From positions 3,061,501 through 3,125,500 of the forward strand of contig JAULJL010000034.1 in assembly GCA_030761205.1 (NCBI GenBank): DNA of 64,000 nucleotides, in the 5' to 3' direction. The notes under the pieces were generated by a model. That model had not been told where the DNA came from. It ran no database searches and saw only the letters and a program-made list of their open reading frames with translations. Below are positions 36,626-47,759 of the stretch, one piece after another. Each line of letters begins with the position of its first letter. The stretch's first letter is position 1. A program made the position numbers and the translations under genes. The DNA is from Fremontodendron californicum (lineage: Eukaryota; Streptophyta; Magnoliopsida; Malvales; Malvaceae).

Positions 36626-39600
36626 ATGATTAAAAGTACGGCGATGTCGGTGCCCGATTCGTGTTGTTTTCAGCCGAATTTTCTCGAGAAAGTCAAAATC
36701 CACTTCCGTTTAACCGATTTACGGTGCAAAAACACTGTGTTGGAGAAATGCATCTTAGCCTCGAATGAAAATCGTCGTATCTCACTTCTAACAACTCGTG
36801 CAACCAAAAGAGAACAAGACTGCAAGTTAGTACATGCAAAGAGTCAAAATCAGAAAGGTTGGATTCACTTTGTAGGTGTTGGAGGTTGTGGGTTGTCGGC
36901 TCTAGCATTGCTCGCTGTCAAACAAGTAAGCTTTTGCAGAGTTCTGGTACTAACAGAAAATGGTATTCATGAGGAAAGTTTTGATTTGTTTGAATTGATC
37001 TTTAGGGTTTTGAGGTTAGTGGGTCAGATATAAAATGGAGCAGCTTCATGGATGGGCTTCAACAAGCTGGAGTACGCTTGCATGTTGGTCATTCTATGTT
37101 AAATATTCAAAGCCAAAATGGGTCGAGATTCCCCAATGCCATTGTTGTTTCTAGTGCCATTCCTCAAGATAATGTAGAGACTTTACATGCCAAGTCCATT
37201 GGAATACCTGTGTGAGTATTAAGCTTAAATTAGCTTACTTTATTCTCCAAAAATCCTGGGAATTACAACCAATTTACAGTTATAGGTTCACTTTGATAAC
37301 GTTGTATTTATTTTAATGAATTGGTCAGTATAATTGGTGCTTATTGTGTTATTTCTATCACAGTTACAAACGAGATTATTGGTTGGCAAAGCTCACCGAG
37401 AATCACAAATTAATTGCTGTTACTGGAACCCATGGTAAATGATCTGGTCGTGGTCTCATTGTTTGTAATTTATAAAAGGCAGTAGTATTTCAAAATTGGT
37501 GAATTGCATTAGCTCTGCTATTGTAATGCTATGCTTCTTCTTTATACTGTCTAACATTCAATTTTTTTTGTTGCTTAAGTTTTACGTTTGGCATGTCATT
37601 AGATATATAATCAATATGTTGACTGATATGTATTTACATATTTAGTGAAGATAGCTTTATTTCATTCATATTTTTCATTTTCCCAGAAACATATAATTTC
37701 TGTTACATATTTCAGGGAAGAGTACAACGGCTGGTTTACTTGCTTATGTTTTGAAAGCAATGGGAGATGATCTCACAGCTGTAGTTGGAGCGCACGTGCC
37801 ACAGGTAACGTTTTAAAAGTGCAACTTGTGACAAAAGTTGGATTGGATTAGCTAATGTTGTTTACCTTACACTGTAACTCTCTCTTCCCTCTTTTCGCCT
37901 CATCTATAACATTTCTCCAAATGGATTCCAACTATTTTTGCAGTTTCCTGGAGGAAATATAATCTGGGGTGATGGTCATCACTTTGTGCTTGAGGTATTC
38001 TTTCATTTGGTTCTCATTTTTGTGATAGATTGAACTCTGTAAGATGAATAGGATGAACGTTTGCAGTACATATAAGGATAGGTTTGTTTCCAAAAAAATA
38101 ATCAAGGAGTGCTTTACGGACCTTGAACATAAATAATAGTTGATTTCATTGTATAAGCTTAGATAGCAATTCAGTACTTGAATATCTTTCTTGTGGAATA
38201 ATGGTTATTTAGATATTCCTTCAAATCAATCTGATTGATGTTCCTTTTGTATAACTTTGTCCTCGTCCTTTTCCATGGGATATAAGGCATATGGATGTTG
38301 GGTTTCCATTTTCTTAGATATGTGCTGGTGCGTGTTTAAACTTGTATGGTAACATTCCATTTAACGTATGAGGCAGGCTGATGAATATGATGGCTGCTTC
38401 TTGGGGTTATCGCCTTACATAGCTGTCATAACGAATGTGGAGTGGGAGCATGTGGATTTTTTTCAAGATGAGGTTTGTGACTCATTGTCGAATAATTATG
38501 GCCAACAATAATTTTGCTGTGAAACTATTGGTAATTGGGCTTAGTTTGACCTGGCATTATATTTTCTTGTCAATTAGGAAGCAGTTAAAACTTTTTACAG
38601 GAGGTTCCTCAAAAGAATCAGAATGGGTGGACATCTCATTATATGTGGGGATAAGTATGCTTTCCTCAACTATGTTGTCGCATATCTTATATTATGACCA
38701 CTTAGAATGTTCTTTTAAGACTAACTCCCTTCCAGCATATTGTTTTCTGTTATTCATGTTAACCGGTGATTTCTTATTGGTCTCTTTTATTAGTAAGGTT
38801 GGTTGGAACTCATGCTAAGTTTGGTTACATCTTCTAAAAGAATTTCCTTATGCATATACATACCACAACCAGAAGTCAATAGAATTGGTTATACTAATTG
38901 AAGGAACTCCTTTGGAAGGGAACCAACAGTTTAGGAGCATATTCCTTGCTAGATTACACAAGAGAAGGAACTAAACCAGAGCATGCAAGTGGTACAATGT
39001 CAGTTCCAAGTTCAGATATAGATGGTTACAATATAATAACTTACGGAATTTCAAGTACTAATGAATGGCATGCTTCATCAATTTGTCCCAACTCACAGGG
39101 TGGCAGTGACTTTGTACTTGTAAGTGTCAGACATTTATTTGTTGTTATTGTTTGATTGCTTTGACAACCTAATTAGAGAAAGCTAGATGTATATCAAATG
39201 CTATCTGTTTGCTTTTGGAGATGATGTAAAAAGCATGTAACACAATTTCTAAAATATTTAGAAGTCCTTTAAAAAAAGTTAATTGCATACTTACCAGTAG
39301 TTTATACTATTCGTCGATACTCAATTTTTTGAGACTTGGTGGAAAAGAAAAACAATTTTTTCTTTGAGAACTTGAACTGGTTTGCTTTACCTAGTAAGAT
39401 AAGAACTTAAGGAAACTGAAGTACAAGACTTGGTCAGTTTATTTGGTATTTTGTAGTTTGCCACTTATCTGGTTTATTCAAGAACATACTTAAAATTATT
39501 ACTCGGTTTAAGTACCCACATAGTCCCTGTACTGTAGTGAAAAGAGTAAATTAGTCCCTATACTGTAAAAGTGAGTAATTTAGTCCCTGTACAATTAAAA

Positions 39601-41741
39601 TAGGTGCAAATAAGTAAAATTGATAACGTTTTTAATGAAAAACAGTTAAAATGCTGACGTGGACTCGTAAAATCTAACAGATATATATATATATATTTCA
39701 AGTCATATTTTATTCCAAGTCATTAATTCTGTTAGAATTTACGAGTCCACATCAGCATTTTAACGGTTTTTCATTAACATTGTTATCAATTTTACTTATT
39801 TACACATATTTCAATTGTACAGGGACTAAATTATTTACTTTTACAGTACAAGGACTAAATTATTCTTTTCACTATAGTACAGGGACTATGTGGGTACTTA
39901 CACCTTATTACTCATCATCTCACATAGGTATAATTCCTAGCTTGCCAGTGCAAATTGGTTGTGACCCTTCATTTGTGTGTGATTATGTATTTGTACTTCA
40001 TAAAAGTCATATTAAACTGACCTGTATTTTACTTGTTAAATTGTTTCTCACTCAACATAATTTTTTGATCACTTTCAGTGTCATAGAGGACAGCCATTAG
40101 CAGAGATTAGTCTACAGATTCCAGGAGTTCATAATGTCCTCAACTCAATAGCAGTGAGTAAAAAGGCCTGCTGATTTAAAATTCCTTTTCTCCTTGTGGT
40201 GATCATGCTCTCCACGTTGTCAATAGGATTATATAAGCTTATGTTGATTTCTGCACATTTTCAGCCTGTATCTTGAGCTTTTCATCTCAAGCTGAAACTA
40301 GCAAATTTAGATTCTTTCACTGCCTGTTTTCATATCCCATGCATCATTAACTAGTCTCACTATAATTTACTATCACACATTGTGCAGGTTATTGCCACGG
40401 TGATGGCACTCTTACATGACCAAAGACAAATACATGAACTAATCAACTCTTTGAAGTTACATTTGCCCGATTTCATTGGTCTGTCTAGACGTTTTGAGAT
40501 GATTGGAAAAATACACGGATGCCATATATATGATGATTATGCACACCACCCAACCGAAGTATACGTTGTTCTTCAAGCAGCACGTCAGAGATTCCCATTG
40601 AAGAGACTGCTGGTGGTATTCCAGCCTCATACATACAGGCATTCAATCGAACAATATGTGAATTGTGAATATCCTAATTTTTGTACGTTGTGCCAGACTG
40701 AGCTTTGGTCATTTTTGCAGTCGTCTAGCTGCACTAAAGGATGATTTTGCCGTTGCATTAAGTTATGCAGATCACATTTTGATTACAGCGGTACAAGTAC
40801 CTCAGCCACCATAGTTAAATTTTCTATCACCAGGGACCTATGTTGCTCCGACTCTTCATTTTCTTGAAATACCCGTGTCAGATGCATATCCGGACATGGG
40901 TATGAGGATATGATCCTCCAAATACATGGAAATCTTGGGAAAAATTGAACATACCCGTGTCCGACACTCACACTCACACCCGAGTCCGAGTAACATAGAC
41001 GGGGACTACTAACATTACGATTTGTTTTGTCAGGTTTATTCTGTCAGAGAAGTAGGTCCTTGGAATGTTTGTGGAAAGGATTTAGCTACTTCCATCATTG
41101 GTTCTCCATCTGAATACATCCCAGCTCTGGTAGTACCAAACTTTAGCCTTTCAGATATCCATGAATTCTATCCATCATACATAAAGTAGGATGGTTGATG
41201 TTTGTTCTATTCATTTTTTTGCAGAATTGCTCCACAAATTTATAAGTATGGAACAATTCCCCAAATTTATAAAATATGAAAAGTAGTAGTATTAGTATAT
41301 ATGTAATGTAAAGGAATGAAAAGCAAACATGTTTGTTTTGCTTGCTTGCTTAATTTTGACAAATTGGTTTCAACCATCGAAATCAAGAGCTACTCTGTCT
41401 GAAAATGCAGTTCTAGATTATTAACTAATCTGAAACAATTTGTTACCTTATCTAAATTTGTTTTTATAAGGTCTGATTCTTTGGTCCCTGGCGGTTTACA
41501 GGACGACGTGGTTGATAAACTAGCACTTGAGATATCCAAGGATCCTCTTCGTCAAATTGTTATTTTGACCCTCGGAGCAGGTAATCGATCCCTAAGACGT
41601 TAGATCTCATTATTATAAACGGTTTTAAATGGAAAAACAATCCAAATTGAGAAGCTTTTTTTATATTTATGAATAGGTGATATCAATACAGTGGGCCCTA
41701 AATTACTGCATGAATTGCAAAAGAGATTATGCTTTGCATAA
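36626..41741 (+). CDS. MURC: Plant MurC (UDP-N-acetylmuramate-L-alanine ligase homologue), 571 aa
   Basis: Mur ligase that in bacteria adds L-Ala to UDP-MurNAc using ATP; in plants presumably plastidial. Fourteen exons: 36626-36925, 37006-37211, 37364-37434, 37716-37804, 37944-37994, 38377-38472, 38578-38654, 38930-39119, 40079-40153, 40388-40638, 40721-40790, 41034-41129, 41502-41580, 41677-41741. Phases are continuous to 571 codons. Residues 1-75 form a Ser/Arg/Lys-rich leader resembling a transit peptide. IHFVGVGGCGLSALALLA is the N-terminal Rossmann loop, VTGTHGKSTTAGLLAYVL the ATP P-loop, and EADEYDGCFL with NVEWEHVDFF the central-domain acidic and His motifs. YDDYAHHPTEV and VFQPHTYSR mark the C-terminal domain. 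Intron 10 appears to use a GC donor (AG|GCATTC). A second ATG (codon 7) is an alternative start. Introns 8 and 11 carry a MULE MITE and a hAT MITE. Confidence 0.92.
39505..39904. mobile_element. MULE-type foldback MITE, 400 bp, in MURC intron 8
   Basis: Left end GGTTTAAGTACCCACATAG; right end is the inverse of GGTGTAAGTACCCACATAG. TTATTACTC is exact on both sides (39496-39504 and 39905-39913), a perfect 9-bp TSD. The arms of about 190 bp pair throughout (repeated tagtccctgtac words), so transcripts through this intron could form a long hairpin. Confidence 0.92.
40838..40998 (+). mobile_element. hAT-type MITE, copy E (161 bp), in MURC intron 11
   Basis: Ends CTATGTTGCTCCGACTC and GAGTCCGAGTAACATAG. 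The flanking octamers CCAGGGAC (40830-40837) and ACGGGGAC (40999-41006) match at 6 of 8 positions, a decayed TSD. Confidence 0.85.
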
Positions 41742-42399
41742 TCTAAGCACAAGCAGCCATCCTGGCATTGCATCCTATGAATCTTGAGATTTGGATGGAA
41801 AGCTAAGTTACCACACCGACATTTTTAACTGCATAATGTAAAACTGGATAGCTAGATTTGCAACTAGGAAAGAAGTCAGTAACAAAGTCACCCGCCTGTT
41901 GCATGTCACATCTGATGCTCTTTTTTTCTTTGATGATGATGGCAAAAAATTTGTATCCATTTTTCATGATATTATGCATGGATTAGATATATCATGGTGA
42001 ATTCTTTAGAAAAAATTGTGTCTTCCACAATGGAATCTGATAAGTGAGATTTCGAGTAAGTGTTTACATAATTTTCTTCTGTCCGAAAAAATGATTCATC
42101 AAAATAATGAGTCACCATTGATATCGACACATCTGAGATTGTCAAATGTTCAGGAGTTCTCTCTAGTAGGCCAAGGCAAAGAAAATTTTGTACTCTGCTT
42201 TCTTAGAGTGAAGCTTTGAAGATCATGATGAAAGTGTAATGAGGCAGGCTAAAGCTCCTAGATTTTTAACTGCTTGTCATGTAAAACGCTTTCCAATCTG
42301 AAATACTAGAAGTTGAGAACAGAGATGATTTTTAGTTTCATATTGTCCTCTGTCTGATTCTAACATTGTCAATGATCAGCTAGAATTTGAATCATCTAT
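41742..42399. other. 3' region of MURC
   Basis: Presumed 3' UTR and spacer. A plus-strand open frame at 42016-42219 has no recognisable features. Nothing else seen. Confidence 0.4.
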
Positions 42400-42720
42400 A
42401 TCTCAATGCCAACGTCGGCGTCAATGGCTACTATGGAGAATCCGAGACGAGCTAAGGAAAGTCCGACATTGGCGGTGGTAGAGGTTTTCTTTTGACCCTA
42501 CCTTTACCGGATGTTATAACCACCACGCGTGAAGTCTCGCCTACCAGCTCAGGCTTCCTATTCCATTGAAGGACCGAAGAAATGGGAGTGGGCTTTGATT
42601 TGGGGCAGGGTTTTAGGGATTTTGGATTCAAAAGGGGTTTAAATGAAGGGTTCAGAAAAGTGGGCTTAGGGTTTGCAGGCTCCAGGTTTCAGTTTGGACT
42701 TTGGGGGCATTTTTTTGGGT
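42400..42720 (-). pseudogene. Truncated MinD (plastid division site regulator) relic
   Basis: Reading the minus strand gives an N-terminal plastid MinD-like stretch: LQWNRKPELVGETSRVVVIT, then SGKG, then after a frameshift TTANVGLSLARLGFSIVAID and ADVG. MinD is the ATPase that places the chloroplast division ring. The Walker A motif GKGGVGKTT is broken here: after SGKG the sequence reads RVKRK in the same frame, and the TTANVG match resumes in another. Homology stops soon after ADVG (about 42400), so roughly three quarters of the gene is missing. Upstream on the minus strand lies a Pro/Lys-rich transit-peptide-like part (NPKSLKPCPKSKPTP). Plastid MinD genes usually lack introns, so a DNA fragment and a retrocopy cannot be told apart. 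Confidence 0.8.
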
Positions 42721-42729
42721 TAATGTGAA

Positions 42730-43220
42730 AATTGGCTTTTGAAGTATATTTGATATTTAAAGAAAAAAAATTATTTGAATTTATATTTCGTCAATCAAGT
42801 TATTTAAAGTGGTTAACGTCGTTATATAAATGCTGAGTGACTTGATCAATCAATAAAAAGTCGATATGTGTTAGTCAATGTCATGTCAGTATTTTTTAAG
42901 CCAGCAATTTTTTTAAGATTTGTTTTTAAAATTCAAAAAAATTAAAAAATTTAATTTAAAAAAATATTTTTTTATTTTAATTTTTTTAATTTAAAAAAGT
43001 AAAAAAAAATTAATTTTTTTCTAAAATGATCACATTACATTGCTGACGTGTACAAGATGCTACTTGTCATATTTTTATTGATAAAAAAAGTGATGTGTCA
43101 TCATATCGTTAGCCATGGATAAATTGGGTGACAGAAGTAAAATTTAAATATCTAATTGTAAATTTTTTTTTAAGTATCAAATTGCGAAAATGGATATAGT
43201 TTGAAAGTCAATTTATGTAT
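42730..43220. mobile_element. Probable decayed MULE-type MITE
   Basis: The left word ttggcttttgaagtatat and the inverse of the right word (ttgactttcaaactatat, from about 43190-43215) look like terminal inverted repeats. Further paired words occur inside, around an AT-rich core. I could not find a clean 9-bp TSD, so the boundaries are approximate. Confidence 0.4.
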
Positions 43221-44987
43221 TAAATTTTTTTTATCTTATCGAGTATTTTACGATTTTACCCTTGGTCCCCTCTTTTCCGTATCATTATTTGTTTCAGATC
43301 TACAATCCCATCCGTCGAAATGGGAAATATCTAATCGGACGATTATTATTATCTGGCCCAATTGGGCCCACAACGATCAGGGACGATCCATCACGTACTA
43401 ATTGCCAAGTGGCGTGACATCAGCCGTGACAACGCGGACTCCACAGTTTCCCAATCCAAAAACCAACCGAACAGAAAAAAAGTCAGATATTCTAGATTTA
43501 CCCTCAAACAAAATTCATGTGCCACGTGTCACACTCCCAATGGCAAAAGAGAATCATTACGCTTCACATCTTCGCTACTCTCTGAACTCTGATGTCCGAT
43601 CAGTTATTTTCTCCCTCATTTTTTCTCTTTCTGTTTGATTTTCTCCAGATCCAAACACGTACCTTTAGTTACTACTCTTCTCTTTTGGCTTCCCCTTTTT
43701 GTCAATACTAAAAGGATTGGTGGAGACCCCTTTTTCCCTCTTAACATTCTTGATAAGGTTAGATTCATCTAAATCTTCTCTCTTGGTTTTCTTGGTCGCA
43801 ACTCTTTTTTTTTTTTCTCTTTCTATTTTGGTCCTCGATTTGTGTGGTTTTAATTATCGGGTATTCGGATCCGATGCTGATTAATGTTTTAAAGTGATTT
43901 ATTTTGATTAAATATGGTTTTTTTACATCTTGTTCGAGTGGATCACGTTATTTCAATAATGCTACTGTGCAAATTCAATCTGAATTTAGGGTTTTATTAC
44001 AAACAATAGGACAGATCCAGTTGCAGCTTGTGTTTGGTTTGCGAGAAAATTGGGGAAAAGGAAAGGAAAACGGAAATTGAGATTTGATTTATACAACATG
44101 GTAAAAGTAAGAAACTTTATTAATTAAATTAAGCTGTCTTATCCTTTTCAGCCCCTTTTTGGCGTTGGGTTAGATCGTTTTGGGGTTAAATTGTCTGATG
44201 TTTTAGCAAGTGGGATTTTGTTTTACATATTCCTTACTTGAAGAATTAAGCAATCAGGTAGTGCTAGGATTATTTGTTCTTAGAAAAATCAATTTAGTCC
44301 ATTTGCAAAGATTTACTTACTAACTATGGGATCGGTTAGGTTTCTGGGAATTGACTTCATCTCACTTGGGTATACTATATTTTTATTGATGGTGATCTTA
44401 CTTTTCCATTTTAATTTCGTCATGGATATTTTGTCTGCTCTAATTTACTCTCTATTTACACATTAAAGCTACGCATGTTAACTGCGTGGGGAAAGCTGTG
44501 TGCACAATCTTTATATGCTTCTAATATTTTGTGTCTCATCGTTACTATGAACGTTGATTTGTTGCTTATCCTACAGTTCCAGAACTTTTTACATTGAAGT
44601 CACCTTGAGTCCATGACCCACTTGGAGTAGTTCATCTAAATGTCAATCTCTGCTTAATTTGGTTATGGAAGCTGGATAGTTGTATTGAGTGAGTTATTTA
44701 AGTTCAATCTGTTGATTCTTTTTATGAAGTTTTGTGATTGAGCTTTTAATTATCAAAGAGTGTGCAATTTATCATTGTCTTTGAATTTTTGTCCGTATTA
44801 TCTACATCTTTACCCATGCATGTGTGTCAATGTAATTTGCAATGAAGTTTGGTTTCATGGTTTAATGACTCAAATGTTGTTCCTCTTCTACTGCAGTAGG
44901 AAGGCCATGTGAGTTGTTTGAACTGGACTACAGTTATTGACTTTTGTCGACGGGGATAAGCTTATTGGTTCTCTCAGTGTGCACAAG
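43221..44987 (+). promoter_or_regulatory. Promoter, leader and 5'-UTR intron of the 45329 gene
   Basis: 43380-43700 has promoter character (CCACGTGTCAC near 43522, then a CT-rich leader). A plausible 5'-UTR donor is ataag|gttaga near 43758, and the acceptor is tactgcag at 44897, giving a leader intron of about 1.1 kb. Just after the acceptor comes a minimal start-stop upstream ORF (atgtga, about 44907), then the 52-codon upstream ORF at 44988. Confidence 0.5.
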
Positions 44988-45146
44988 ATGGGTAAATGCA
45001 AGGGTTGTGGGAAATTAGGAAGGATGCTCCCAAAGGATGGGCCTTTGAATGCTTACCACTCTGCTCTTCTGTGTTCCCCTGTTGTTTCTGTTTGGGATTG
45101 CGTTGTCCGTAAGATGAGATATTCCTACATACCTGAGTGGGTGTAG
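44988..45146 (+). CDS. Upstream ORF, 52 aa, candidate conserved peptide uORF
   Basis: This ORF lies in the last 5'-UTR exon and ends 182 bases before the main ATG at 45329. It reads MGKCKGCGKLGRMLPKDGPL, then continues through NAYHSALLCSPVVSVWDC to RKMRYSYIPEWV and a stop. Composition is protein-like: a CxxC pair (CKGC), two further Cys, aromatic residues and a tight C-terminus. That is unlike random AT-rich leader sequence. Plant conserved-peptide uORFs of this size typically stall ribosomes in cis. In-frame codons upstream of the ATG begin at a TTG, so 44988 is the first real start. Function is inference; no homologue was checked. Confidence 0.6.
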   Translation: MGKCKGCGKLGRMLPKDGPLNAYHSALLCSPVVSVWDCVVRKMRYSYIPEWV

Positions 45147-45328
45147 TCTTGGTGTTCTATAATTATATTAGTTCTCAACAAGAGAATTAATTAGAAATAG
45201 GTAGCATCAGAAGTTTTTCTAGGAAAAAAGACAGCTTTATAGGAAATATATATGATTTAGAGTAACCTTTTTAAAGAAAAAAAAAATCCGAGCAAACAGA
45301 ACTCTGTGTTTAAAGCTTTTAAGTTTTC

Positions 45329-45964
45329 ATGGATAACAACAAGGCATGCAATAAAGTGCAACCAGTAGTGAGAAAAGCAAAAAAGAAGCAGGTGAAGGAT
45401 GAGTTGGATCGTATTAAACAGGCTGAGAAGAAAAAGAGGCGCTTGGAGAAAGCCCTTGCTACTTCTGCTGCCATCCGTTCTGAACTAGAAAAAAAGAAAC
45501 AGAAAAAGAAGGAAGAACAGCAGAGGCTTGATGAGGAAGGTGCTGCAATTGCTGAGGCTGTTGCTTTGCATGTCCTACTTGGTGAAGACTCTAATGATTC
45601 GTGTAAGATTATGCTAAACAAGGAAGAGGGGTTCAACCGTTGGGATTATGCCGCCAATTTTGATCTATTTATGGGTGGAGGGAGAGCTTGCCTTCCCCAT
45701 CAGGTTCACGAAAACTGTGAAAGGTGGGTCACTAATGCGTATAGAGCTGGATGCGAGTGGGCCAAGTTCGGAACCAGTGATTGGTCCTTCTCATATGGAG
45801 CTTATGGAAGGGATCTTCATGCACCATGTTTTGAGGATGGAGGCTGGGCAAGAAGTGCAGGACTTTCAGCTGATCTTATTGCAGCACAGGCTGTTTCAGC
45901 ACTCCAGATTACGGAGGATACAGAGGTAGACACGGTTGTCCTCAACGGGATGTTGAGAGACTAG
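45329..45964 (+). CDS. Conserved plant protein of unknown function, 211 aa
   Basis: A single open exon without introns in the coding part. I do not recognise a named family. Residues 10-75 are very rich in Lys, Glu and Gln with heptad-like spacing (KDELDRIKQAEKKKRRLEKA, EKKKQKKKEEQQRLDEEG), predicting a charged coiled coil. Residues 85-200 look like a compact conserved domain: FDLFMGGGRACLPHQVHENC, RWVTNAYRAGCEWAKFGTSD, WSFSYGAYGRDLHAPCFEDG, then an Ala-rich helix. No signal peptide or membrane segment. It is preceded by a leader intron of about 1.1 kb and a 52-codon upstream ORF, suggesting translational control. Confidence 0.85.
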   Translation: MDNNKACNKVQPVVRKAKKKQVKDELDRIKQAEKKKRRLEKALATSAAIRSELEKKKQKKKEEQQRLDEEGAAIAEAVALHVLLGEDSNDSCKIMLNKEEGFNRWDYAANFDLFMGGGRACLPHQVHENCERWVTNAYRAGCEWAKFGTSDWSFSYGAYGRDLHAPCFEDGGWARSAGLSADLIAAQAVSALQITEDTEVDTVVLNGMLRD

Positions 45965-47759
45965 ACAAGTATTGTATTTTGTTGTTATGTTTTCCATGTT
46001 GCTTGAAGTCTTTGCTCATAAGTATGAATAATGGCTCTGTATATATCTTTCATGACTCAGTCAGTCAATCTGTTCTTGTTGCTTCTTCAGTATTGAACCT
46101 TGTTGCACTATCCTGCTCTGGTGTTTACCATTTTATCAAATGGTCTATTTCTTGATAGTGTTCTTTCCCCCCTTTTTCTTTTTCCCCAACATGAATGGTT
46201 TTGATGATACTTTTTGAGGCATGAATGGACTTTGTTCTCACCATCTCAATGCATTTATACTTAATTGTATTGGACAAGTGATTTAGAATGTTGTTGAATT
46301 TATTAAAGACTTGTTTTGTTGCTCATTCAAAAAGTTAATCTTTGCTTGTCATACTTTTCTAAATTTTTATTTACAATCTTTTTCTTACTATTCTTCAATA
46401 CTAGACCTAAGTTTTCTCAATTCGGATCGATTCAGTTTGACCCGAATTATTGTTTAATAATAATAAAAAAATATATAAAAATAACTTTTTAAAATTTTTA
46501 ACCAATAAAACAGGTTTTTCAATCGGTTTGACTCAAATCGAGTTTGAATAAGGAATCTCAAAAAAATTAGATCACATCCGATCCCTGCCATTTCCATTAC
46601 TTTCACCATTCCTTTTTCCTTAAATTGTTTTTCACTTGTGTGGTAGGGAATAGTGGGAACTGGGAAGGTAATATCAGTGAGACAAATAAAAAAAATGTAA
46701 TTATAATCATATTCATGTATTTATTTTCATGTAATAAAAATTGTTACTAATACAATTTATTATTAACAAAATGTGAAAGTAACAAAAAAAAAAATAGTAA
46801 TGTCAATTTTTGTTATCTTTTTAAAAATATACGTAATTTAATAAAAAAAATATATAAATAATAATAAATGATAATTTATGAGATTTTATGCAATTGTAAC
46901 TTGATTTTTTTTTTTAATTATTTATTTTCAATCCATCAACACATCAAAAGCTTTCTATAAACTTTATTAAATATCCATAATATTTTTGATATCATCAAAA
47001 TCATTTTAATGTTATTTTTATATGATATTCTATATACTTAAATCCAAAAATATAAATCACTTACTGTAATTTTTATGAAAATTTATTTCTATCCTCTCAT
47101 TTATGTTTTTATATATTTAATTATATCGATACACATTTTTTATTATTTTTATTACTCAATATATATATTCAATTGGAACGACGGCGTTTACTGCGGATGA
47201 GCAACATTTACAATTACAAGGCGTCGCTTTAACGTGGTGTAGGGCCGAGCAAAAAACGGAGAAAATCGGTTCGAACAGTAATGTTTTGATTCGGTTTTAT
47301 TAAATTCGATTCGATTTTAATTTGGGTATTAATTAAATTTATTCGGTTCGATTTTTGATTTATAAGTTAAAAATCGCAATTATTCGAATCGAACTAAATT
47401 CTATTTTTTAATTAATTTTTTATTTTTATAATATAAAAATAAATATTTTATTTTTAAATTAGTAAAAAAAACTTAAAAATATTATTAAAAATATATATTT
47501 TTAAAATTTTAAAAATGGATGAACCGAACGGATCCGAACCGATAAAATTCCGTTTGATTCGATTCGATTTCTTATTCTATTCGGTTTAATTTTTAATAAA
47601 TTAAAATATCGCACATTAATTATAATTCTTGTCTAAAATCGAATCAAACCATCCTCACCCCTAAGTCGTGGAGGTTTTTTTTATTTATTTAACATTTTCG
47701 CTTGGCCATTGGGATGTTAGTATCGGCGAATTTGTAAAGAACCAGCAATTGGGGAAGTT
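45965..47759. other. Intergenic, with a decayed hAT-like element
   Basis: 3' UTR of the preceding gene to about 46350, then AT-rich sequence. 47230-47661 looks like a degenerate element: tagggccgagcaaaaaacgg on the left, and the inverse of taggggtgaggatggtttga on the right, with an interior rich in ggttcgatt words. The TSD is unclear. No gene seen. Confidence 0.45.
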
